This document shows positions 58,187 to 64,000 of a stretch of DNA of 64,000 nucleotides, one piece after another. A model generated the notes under the pieces. It was not told the origin of the DNA, did no database searches, and saw only the letters and a program-made list of their open reading frames with translations. Positions within the stretch are counted from its first letter, which is position 1. Each line of letters begins with the position of its first letter. The stretch comes from an uncultured Paracoccus sp. Its GTDB lineage: Bacteria > Pseudomonadota > Alphaproteobacteria > Rhodobacterales > Rhodobacteraceae. A program made the position numbers and the translations under genes. The stretch spans positions 186,001 through 250,000 of the forward strand of contig NZ_CANKWH010000005.1 of NCBI RefSeq assembly GCF_947487305.1, in the 5' to 3' direction.

Positions 58187-58875
58187 TACCGCGCCGCGTC
58201 AGCCGCCTCGCGGATGGCGCGCATGTTGGCGCCGTAGATCTGCGGCTCGTGGACCGAGCCGCCCTTGAACACGGCCGAGCCGGCGACCAGCACGTCGGCG
58301 CCGGCCTTGGCCACCAGTGCGGCGGTCTTGGTGTCAACGCCGCCATCGACCTGAATATGAATCGGGCGGTCGCCGATCATGCCGCGCAGGCGGGCGATCT
58401 TGTCGACTTGGCTATGGATGAATTTCTGCCCGCCAAAGCCGGGGTTCACCGACATGACCAGCACCATGTCGGCGAGGTCGAGGATATATTCGACCGCCTC
58501 GACCGGGGTGCCGGGGTTCAGCGCCACGCCGGCCTTCTTGCCGGTCGCCCGGATCGCCTGCAGCGTGCGGTGGATATGCGGACCGGCCTCGACATGGGCG
58601 GTGATCATGTCTGCGCCGGCCTCGGCATAGGCCTCGATATAGGGATCGACCGGGGCGATCATCAGATGCACGTCCATGAAGGTCTTCACATGCGGGCGGA
58701 AGGCTTTCACGGCGGGCGGGCCGAAGGTCAGGTTGGGGACGAAATGGCCGTCCATCACGTCGACATGAACCCAGTCCGCGCCCTGGTCCTCGACGGCGCG
58801 AATCTCGGCACCGAAATTGGCGAAATCGGCAGAGAGGATCGACGGGGCGATCTTGATCTTGCGGTCGAACGTCAT
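58186..58875 (-). CDS. rpe: Ribulose-phosphate 3-epimerase
   Basis: 229 residues, TIM barrel. [14 protein letters not shown] (11-24), the [19 protein letters not shown] metal site, [14 protein letters not shown] and [10 protein letters not shown] are standard; the last segment carries the second catalytic Asp. Interconverts ribulose-5-phosphate and xylulose-5-phosphate. It would also serve the pentulose kinase product of the polyol locus. Its stop overlaps the small membrane protein. Confidence 0.97.
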   Translation of the reverse strand: MTFDRKIKIAPSILSADFANFGAEIRAVEDQGADWVHVDVMDGHFVPNLTFGPPAVKAFRPHVKTFMDVHLMIAPVDPYIEAYAEAGADMITAHVEAGPHIHRTLQAIRATGKKAGVALNPGTPVEAVEYILDLADMVLVMSVNPGFGGQKFIHSQVDKIARLRGMIGDRPIHIQVDGGVDTKTAALVAKAGADVLVAGSAVFKGGSVHEPQIYGANMRAIREAADAAR

Positions 58876-58923
58876 GGCTTACCTTCCGGGCTGGGTGCGC
58901 ATCTGCCTTAAGCGCGCCGGGGT

Positions 58924-58944
58924 CCTGCCGTCAACTGCGGCAGG
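58924..58944 (-). terminator. Hairpin downstream of the DUF2268 gene
   Basis: CCTGCCG-TCAACTG-CGGCAGG: perfect 7-bp stem, 37 bases after the DUF2268 stop, before rpe. No T run. Confidence 0.4.
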
Positions 58945-58980
58945 CCGGCGCATGGCTCGGTTCAGCCGCAGAACGGTGGG

Positions 58981-59763
58981 TCAGACCGAGGCGGGAAGAT
59001 CACGCCCGGCATTGTCCTCGGCCGGGCTTTCGCTGCTGTCGGTCACTGCCGCCGCGCCATCCGTTTCCTCGGAGGCTGCGGCCATCGGCGCCTCGACGAT
59101 CTGCTCGATCTCCTCGATCTCGGCGCCATCGGCCTTGGCCAGCCGCCGCATCGCCTCGCGGAAACTGTCGGCGCGGGTCATCGCCAGCGTGACCGCGTCC
59201 TGATCCGGGTTCTGTGCCAGATGCTCGGCCAGCAGCCGATGCCCGAGGCCATAGCCGGTCCATTTGCGGATCTTGCCCTTACCGAAGAACCATTCGGCGT
59301 GATCGTACTGCAGCCGCGACCATTCGGTCAGCGCCCGCTTGGCCAGACCGGCAGAGGGCGTGGTCGCGTCCCAGGGATCGGGTCGCCCGCCCAGAACCTG
59401 CAGCACGAAATGCCCCGCCAGCCCCTCGCTGACCAGCGCCTCGCCCAAGGATTTGCCATAGCCCGGCCCATCCCAACGGATCAGGTGGTGCAACTCGTGA
59501 ACCAGCGTGCGCATCAGCAGCGCCGGATCGAAGCGGGCGGGGTTCAGCGTCACCTCGATGAGACCGGGGGCCGGGGCATGGCCGCCGACGCCCCAATCGG
59601 GGATGCCGCCGCCCGCCTGGCCGCGAATGACCAGGTCAAAGCGCGGCAGGTCGGCATGGCCCTCGGTCAGCGCGATGGCCTCGCGGGCGGCCGCCCGGAT
59701 CTCGGGCATGATCGGGGTCAGCGCGTGGCGCGTGTTCAGGAAGTGGATGGTCCAGATCGTCAT
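58981..59763 (-). CDS. DUF2268-type putative zinc metalloprotease
   Basis: 260 residues from the ATG at 59763. The HExxH zinc motif is in [18 protein letters not shown] (about 88-105), followed by [17 protein letters not shown] with the third ligand Glu/His, as in DUF2268 predicted proteases. The Ala/Glu-rich C-terminal tail (residues about 215-260) looks disordered. No signal peptide, so cytoplasmic. Divergent from truB across 163 bases. Activity is predicted from the family, not known. Confidence 0.75.
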   Translation of the reverse strand: MTIWTIHFLNTRHALTPIMPEIRAAAREAIALTEGHADLPRFDLVIRGQAGGGIPDWGVGGHAPAPGLIEVTLNPARFDPALLMRTLVHELHHLIRWDGPGYGKSLGEALVSEGLAGHFVLQVLGGRPDPWDATTPSAGLAKRALTEWSRLQYDHAEWFFGKGKIRKWTGYGLGHRLLAEHLAQNPDQDAVTLAMTRADSFREAMRRLAKADGAEIEEIEQIVEAPMAAASEETDGAAAVTDSSESPAEDNAGRDLPASV

Positions 59764-59926
59764 GCTGCGCATCTTCGCAGGTTCGGGGACGGGCTGCCAG
59801 AGGCTTGGCCCTTGGTTCGGCGGGAGGGCGCTTGCGGCTGTCGCGGGCGGACCCGGCTGGCGCCGCCGATTGACGCGCTGCCTGCGCAGGGCTATGCCCC
59901 CGGCCTTCAACGCGAGAGAGGCAAGC

Positions 59927-60823
59927 ATGGCACGCAAGAAGGGCCGCGAGATTTCCGGCTGGCTGGTGGTGGACAAGCCGGCGGGCGTGACCTCGACCGC
60001 CGTCGTGGGCAAGGTCCGGTGGGCGCTGGACGCGAAAAAGGCCGGCCATGCCGGCACGCTTGACCCCGATGCGACCGGCGTGCTGGCCGTGGCCTTGGGC
60101 GAGGCGACGAAGACCGTCCCCTACATCACCGATGCGCTGAAAGCCTATGACTTCACCGTCAACTGGGGTGACGAAACCACGACCGACGATGCCTCCGGCG
60201 AGGTGGTCCGCAGCAGCGACGCCCGCCCGGATGCCGAGGCGATCCGCGCCGCCCTGCCCGGCTTCACCGGCGATATCCTGCAGGTCCCCCCGGCCTTTTC
60301 GGCGGTGAAGGTCGAGGGCGAGCGCGCCTATGACCTCGCGCGCGAGGGCGAGGCGGTGGAACTGGCCGCGCGACCGCTCTGGGTCGAGGAACTGAGCCTG
60401 ACCGAAACCACCCCCGACACCGCCCGGCTGATGATGGTCTGCGGCAAGGGCGGCTATGTCCGCTCGATCGCCCGCGATCTGGGTCGCGCGCTTGGCTGCC
60501 TCGGCCATGTCGCGCATCTGCGCCGCATCTGGTCGGGGCCGTTCGACGCCGAACAGGGCGTCACGCTGGACCGCATCGACCGCGAGGCGCAGGACTGGCT
60601 GGAAAGCCAGCTTCTGCCGCTGGAGGTGGCGCTGGAGGACATGCCGGCATTGCGCGCCACACCCGAGGGCGCGGTGCGCATCCGCAACGGCAATCCCGGC
60701 CAAGTGACCGGCACGGCGGAATTCGGCGAAACCGTCTGGGTCAGCGATCCGGCGACCGGGCCGATCTGCATCGGCCGCTACATGGGCGGGCTGGTTCACC
60801 CGGACCGGGTGTTCAACCTCTGA
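59927..60823 (+). CDS. truB: tRNA pseudouridine(55) synthase
   Basis: 298 residues from the ATG at 59927 (GAGAGAGG upstream); longer frames upstream are non-coding. TruB features: [14 protein letters not shown], catalytic Asp46 in [43 protein letters not shown] and [15 protein letters not shown]. Makes pseudouridine 55 in the T loop of tRNAs. Convergent with the NlpC/P60 gene, 9 bases apart. Confidence 0.96.
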   Translation: MARKKGREISGWLVVDKPAGVTSTAVVGKVRWALDAKKAGHAGTLDPDATGVLAVALGEATKTVPYITDALKAYDFTVNWGDETTTDDASGEVVRSSDARPDAEAIRAALPGFTGDILQVPPAFSAVKVEGERAYDLAREGEAVELAARPLWVEELSLTETTPDTARLMMVCGKGGYVRSIARDLGRALGCLGHVAHLRRIWSGPFDAEQGVTLDRIDREAQDWLESQLLPLEVALEDMPALRATPEGAVRIRNGNPGQVTGTAEFGETVWVSDPATGPICIGRYMGGLVHPDRVFNL

Positions 60824-60832
60824 GCCGGGCGT

Positions 60833-61675
60833 TCAGCCTGCCGTGAAACGGCGGGCCCCCAGATAGGGGCCTTCCTTCGCCGCCGCGATCCGCGCCTGCG
60901 CCGCCGCAATCTCCTCGATCGAGACCGCCATGGCATGGGCATTGGCATGGACCATGCGCCCGTCGCCGATCGCCATGGCCACATGGCGCGGCCAGAACAT
61001 CAGGTCGCCCGGCTGCGGCTCGCCCTCGACCGCCACGCCCGCCGCCTGTTGCAGGTCGGTATCGCCCGGGCAGTCGATCCCGCAGGACCAGAGCGCCGCC
61101 TGCACCAGACCCGAGCAATCGATGCCCCAGTCGCTGTTGCCACCCCACAGATACGGCGTGCCGACCAGCCGCAGCGCCACGGCGACCGGGTCCGCCTCGT
61201 CATGGTCGATGATGTGCTGGACGGGGACATAGCCGCCCGTCGCCAGCCGGGCGAACTTGCCCTCGATCCCCTCGACCGACAGCCTTGCGCCAATCGAGAG
61301 GACAAAGATCTGATGCGTCTTCATGTCGGGCGCCGGGTAAAGATGCGTGGCCGGGGCACTGACCCGATGGGTCAAAGGCGGGCGGCGGTCGGTCAGCGCC
61401 GCCTCGGTGGTCCAGCCGCAATAGCCGTCCTGCAGCCGCTGGACGAAGACCCAGCCATGCTCGCCACCCTCGTCGATGACCAGGACGTCGCTGCCGAAAT
61501 TCAGCTGCCGGTCGCGCGCCCCGCCGGGCGTGCGGCAGAGCTCGGCCAAGGGCACCGCCACGCGCATCACCGTGCCATCGGTATATGCGGGACGATCCAG
61601 CACGCCCCTGAGGCTCGACTGCGCCACCCGCTCGGTCGCGGGCGTGGTCCGGGGATCCAGCCGGGGCGAGGTCAC
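60833..61675 (-). CDS. NlpC/P60 cell-wall peptidase
   Basis: 280 residues from GTG 61675, which overlaps the aminopeptidase stop in GTGA. N-terminal and middle SH3-like parts (GEHGWVFVQRLQDGYCGW) precede the NlpC/P60 domain: catalytic Cys in GIDCSGLVQAALWSCGIDCPGDT, His in RHVAMAIGDGRMVHANA. No signal peptide, so probably cytosolic, acting on recycled murein peptides like dipeptidyl-peptidase VI. Coupling to an aminopeptidase supports peptide recycling. Confidence 0.88.
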   Translation of the reverse strand: MTSPRLDPRTTPATERVAQSSLRGVLDRPAYTDGTVMRVAVPLAELCRTPGGARDRQLNFGSDVLVIDEGGEHGWVFVQRLQDGYCGWTTEAALTDRRPPLTHRVSAPATHLYPAPDMKTHQIFVLSIGARLSVEGIEGKFARLATGGYVPVQHIIDHDEADPVAVALRLVGTPYLWGGNSDWGIDCSGLVQAALWSCGIDCPGDTDLQQAAGVAVEGEPQPGDLMFWPRHVAMAIGDGRMVHANAHAMAVSIEEIAAAQARIAAAKEGPYLGARRFTAG

Positions 61676-63045
61676 GACAGCACCTCGGGCAAAGCCGCCA
61701 ACAGCGCCCGCGCGCCCTGCCCGGTGCCGCCCTTGGTGCGGCCGGGCTGGGCCTTGGGCGACCAGCCATAGATATCCAGATGCAGGTAGCGCCCGGCCCC
61801 TTCGGCAAAGCGGCGCAGGAACAGGGCGGCGGTGATCGAACCGGCCATGCCGCCCCCCGGCGCATTGTCGAGATCGGCGATCTCGGGCTCGATCAGCGGC
61901 TCGTAGGGGGTCCAGAAAGGCATCCGCCACAGGGGATCGGCGACCGCCATCGCGGCGGATTGCAGCGCCGAAGCGGTGGCGTCGTCGTCGCAGTAGAAGG
62001 GCGGAACATCCGGCCCCAGCGCCACCCGCGCCGCCCCGGTCAGCGTGGCAAAGCTGACCAGCAGGTCGGGCTTCGTCTCGGCCGCCAACGCCAGCGCATC
62101 GGCCAGGACCAGCCGGCCCTCGGCATCGGTATTGTTGTTCTCGACCGTCAGCCCCTTGCGGCTGGCCAGCACGTCACCGGGGCGGAAGGCATTGCCCGCG
62201 ACCGAGTTTTCCACCGCCGGGATCAGCACGCGCAGACGCAGGTTCCTGGTCGCGCCGGTCAGGGCCAGCATCTTCGCCAGCCCCAGCACCGTCGCCGCGC
62301 CGCCCATGTCCTTCTTCATCAGCGCCATCGAAGCGCCGGGCTTGAGGTTCAGCCCGCCGGTGTCGAAACAGACGCCCTTGCCGACCAGAACCAGTGTCGG
62401 GCCGGTGTCGCCAATGGTCATGTCGATCAGCCGGGGCGCGTCCGCCGCCGCCCGGCCGACCGTGTGGATCAGCGGGAAATTCTGCGCCAGCAGCGCCTCG
62501 CCGGTGGTGACGGAGATCGTGGCCCCGATCTCGCCGGCCAGATCCCGCGCCGCCTGTTCCAGCGCGGCCGGACCCATGTCATTGGCCGGAGTGTTGATGA
62601 GGTCGCGAGTCAGGAACTCGCCCGCTGCGATGGCCTGCAGCCGCGCCGCATCGACACCCGAGGGCGCGACCAGCCGGGCCTTGGCGCCGGAACCGGCCTT
62701 GTAACGGTCGAAGCGATAGGCGGCGAGCAGCCAGCCCAAGGCGGCCTCGTCGGCATTGATCCAGCCGGGCAGGTCATTCGCCAGATGCCAGTCGCCCGCC
62801 GGCAATCCGCTGGCCGCGCGCGCCAAGAGAAAGCGATCCCGCCGCGCCCCGGCCTCGGTGCCCAGCCCGAACAGCGCCCCGCGCAGATTGCCCTCGCCAT
62901 CGGGCAAAAGGCAGATCTCGCCCGCCTTGCCGGTAAAGCCGATAGCCTTGGCCCAATTGCCGGCTCCGTCGGGCAGCGGCTGGTCCTTGGCGATCAGCCA
63001 GAGCGGCAGGCTGGTCTCGGCGGCGGGGGCGAATTCTGGTGACAT
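61672..63045 (-). CDS. M17 leucyl aminopeptidase family protein
   Basis: 457 residues from the ATG at 63045. C-terminal M17 catalytic domain: LVGKGVCFDTGGLNLKPGASM, LMKKDMGGAATVLGLA, NNNTDAEGRLVLADALALA and LTGAARVALG, which hold the two-zinc site and bicarbonate. N-terminal domain is short. Removes N-terminal amino acids from peptides. Forms a 2-gene unit with the NlpC/P60 gene. Confidence 0.93.
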   Translation of the reverse strand: MSPEFAPAAETSLPLWLIAKDQPLPDGAGNWAKAIGFTGKAGEICLLPDGEGNLRGALFGLGTEAGARRDRFLLARAASGLPAGDWHLANDLPGWINADEAALGWLLAAYRFDRYKAGSGAKARLVAPSGVDAARLQAIAAGEFLTRDLINTPANDMGPAALEQAARDLAGEIGATISVTTGEALLAQNFPLIHTVGRAAADAPRLIDMTIGDTGPTLVLVGKGVCFDTGGLNLKPGASMALMKKDMGGAATVLGLAKMLALTGATRNLRLRVLIPAVENSVAGNAFRPGDVLASRKGLTVENNNTDAEGRLVLADALALAAETKPDLLVSFATLTGAARVALGPDVPPFYCDDDATASALQSAAMAVADPLWRMPFWTPYEPLIEPEIADLDNAPGGGMAGSITAALFLRRFAEGAGRYLHLDIYGWSPKAQPGRTKGGTGQGARALLAALPEVLS

Positions 63046-63082
63046 GGTTTTCCCGGTCTCAGGCTTTGCCCGCCACACTACA

Positions 63083-63117
63083 CCCCTCACCGCGCCTCGC
63101 AAGGCGAAGCGGAGGGG
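63083..63117 (-). terminator. Hairpin downstream of the LysE-type gene
   Basis: CCCCTC (63083) pairs with GAGGGG (63112-63117), with further GCGCCT/AGGCG pairing inside. It lies 9-43 bases after the lysE-type stop. No T run. Confidence 0.45.
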
Positions 63118-63125
63118 GATCGCTG

Positions 63126-63752
63126 TCAGGCCGCAGGACGCCGGGCCACCGCCAGAAGCGCGCCGAAGGCGATCATGGTGCTGCCGCTGATGCGATTGAT
63201 CCAGCGAAGGCCGCGGGCGTTGCGCATCACCCCCGAAAGCCGGGTTCCGGCATAGGCATAGAGCGCGATGGCAACCAGCTCCAGCGTCAGGAAGATCGCC
63301 CCGAGGATCAGGAAGCTGCCCCAGTAATTCCCGGACGCGACAAATTGCGGGAAGAAGGCGGTGAAGATCAGGATGGCTTTCGGGTTGCCGATGGCGACCA
63401 GAAACTCCTGCCGGATGAAGCCGCGCAGGCTGTGCCCGACGTTCTCGGGGTGGTCCACGGGCAATTCCACCTTCGCGCGCAGGATCCTGACGCCAAGCCA
63501 GACCAGATAGGCAGCGCCCAGCACCTTCACCAATGTGAAGGCGAGTTCGGAAGCGGTGAGCAGCGCGCCCATGCCGAAGGCGGCTATGGCAATCATCATC
63601 GCAAAGGCGACGAGACGGCCAGCAGCGGCAAGCAGAGCAGACCGCAGGCCATGCCGCGCTCCGATGGTTATCGAGAGCAGGTTGTTCGGGCCAAAGGCCA
63701 GGTTCAGCGCGAAACAGGCGGGCACGAAGAGGAGCAGGGTTTCCAGAGGCAT
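63126..63752 (-). CDS. LysE/RhtB-family amino acid exporter
   Basis: 208 residues from the ATG at 63752; an upstream GTG or ATG (63782) adds a short charged stretch and is less likely. Six predicted helices with the family pattern FALNLAFGPNNLLSITIGARHGLRSA, YLVWLGVRILRAK, GFIRQEFLVAIGNPKAILIFTAFFPQFV. Exports amino acids or their analogues; substrate unknown. Confidence 0.9.
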   Translation of the reverse strand: MPLETLLLFVPACFALNLAFGPNNLLSITIGARHGLRSALLAAAGRLVAFAMMIAIAAFGMGALLTASELAFTLVKVLGAAYLVWLGVRILRAKVELPVDHPENVGHSLRGFIRQEFLVAIGNPKAILIFTAFFPQFVASGNYWGSFLILGAIFLTLELVAIALYAYAGTRLSGVMRNARGLRWINRISGSTMIAFGALLAVARRPAA

Positions 63753-63903
63753 CACATCACCACGATCGGTCGCCGGGACCATGCGCCGATCTGCATTGCG
63801 ACGTCCATCGCCAAGGTGTCGCGCCTTGCGCGCCCGGCCCCCTGCAGGCTCCGCTCGACTTCATTCCCTGCGAGGGCGGCAGCCCTCGACCCCGCCGGCC
63901 TCG

Positions 63904-63999
63904 TCATCTTCCCCAACCGCTGATCAGGAACAGCGTCGCGAGCCAGCAGGGTCCGATGAGCCGAAGCCCTGCGACCTCGAGGAGGATGCCGATGCAGGC
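63904..63999 (-). CDS. Possible C-terminal end of a membrane protein (partial)
   Basis: A minus-strand frame open to the window edge encodes 31 residues with a hydrophobic segment (GLRLIGPCWLATLFLISG) and GC-rich third positions, ending at TCA 63904. It may be the tail of a gene lying mostly outside. The 151 bases between it and the LysE-type gene show nothing recognisable. Confidence 0.3.
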   Translation of the reverse strand, partial: ACIGILLEVAGLRLIGPCWLATLFLISGWGR

Positions 64000-64000
64000 A

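Noticed and set aside
63753..64000. Possible transposase or integrase remnant at the window end
   Set aside because: No recognisable transposase motif in any frame; only a 31-codon hydrophobic tail could be supported.

Overview
The window is a 64 kb piece of a GC-rich alphaproteobacterial chromosome. The RegB/SenC/RegA/HvrA redox cluster, the SmoC-EFGK-S-MtlK polyol operon, the alphaproteobacterial type of AddAB, a TsaE-AmgK fusion and an RpoH-like promoter pattern all point to Rhodobacterales, most likely a Paracoccus-like member of the Rhodobacteraceae. This assignment is an inference from gene content and gene order. No rRNA, tRNA, CRISPR array, complete insertion sequence or prophage was seen. 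Coding density is very high, and most neighbours overlap or are separated by a few tens of bases.

Layout. 1-5.4 kb: the end of tamA followed by tamB (outer-membrane assembly). 5.4-10.2 kb: a kinase-less PAS protein, then regB facing senC-regA-hvrA (redox control of energy metabolism). 10.2-14.7 kb: an HD phosphohydrolase, secB, fxsA, a Tim44-domain gene, an Smr gene, a DUF900 lipoprotein and an easily missed 59-residue membrane protein. 14.7-17.4 kb: hslU and hslV, separated by a BrnT/BrnA toxin-antitoxin pair with its own promoter and palindromic operator. hslV has a good heat-shock promoter match. 17.5-19.9 kb: a capsule-type glycosyltransferase-like protein and a PhoD-like phosphatase. 20-28.8 kb: a tightly overlapped minus-strand run, tsaE-amgK fusion, murU, addB, addA, trxA. 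28.9-34.8 kb: an SH3 protein, dapB, rbfA, a DUF2233 protein, a SleB-like hydrolase, an unrecognised exported protein, and oxyR.

35-49 kb: katG divergent from oxyR; then a polyol locus with its SorC-type regulator, ABC importer, sorbitol and mannitol dehydrogenases, a HAD phosphatase and an FGGY kinase that looks more like a ribulokinase than XylB. A separate two-gene unit follows (SDR plus FAH hydrolase, resembling the last steps of 3-deoxy-L-fuconate breakdown) behind a perfect TGGTATACCA box. 49.3-54 kb: the glycine cleavage genes gcvT-gcvH-gcvP under a complete tandem glycine riboswitch. 54-64 kb: a sulfotransferase-like/GT90-like fusion, an orphan FbpC-type ATPase, an SDR lacking the usual Tyr/Lys pair, a small membrane protein translationally coupled to rpe, a DUF2268 putative metalloprotease, truB, an NlpC/P60 hydrolase overlapping an M17 aminopeptidase, and a LysE exporter.

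Most of the window is ordinary housekeeping sequence. The places most worth a second look are the sulfotransferase-GT90 fusion, the BrnTA insertion between hslV and hslU, the GntR-box SDR/FAH unit, the CtrA-like site at the end of regB, and the paired palindromes before smoE. I did not find evidence for a wholly new multi-gene system.
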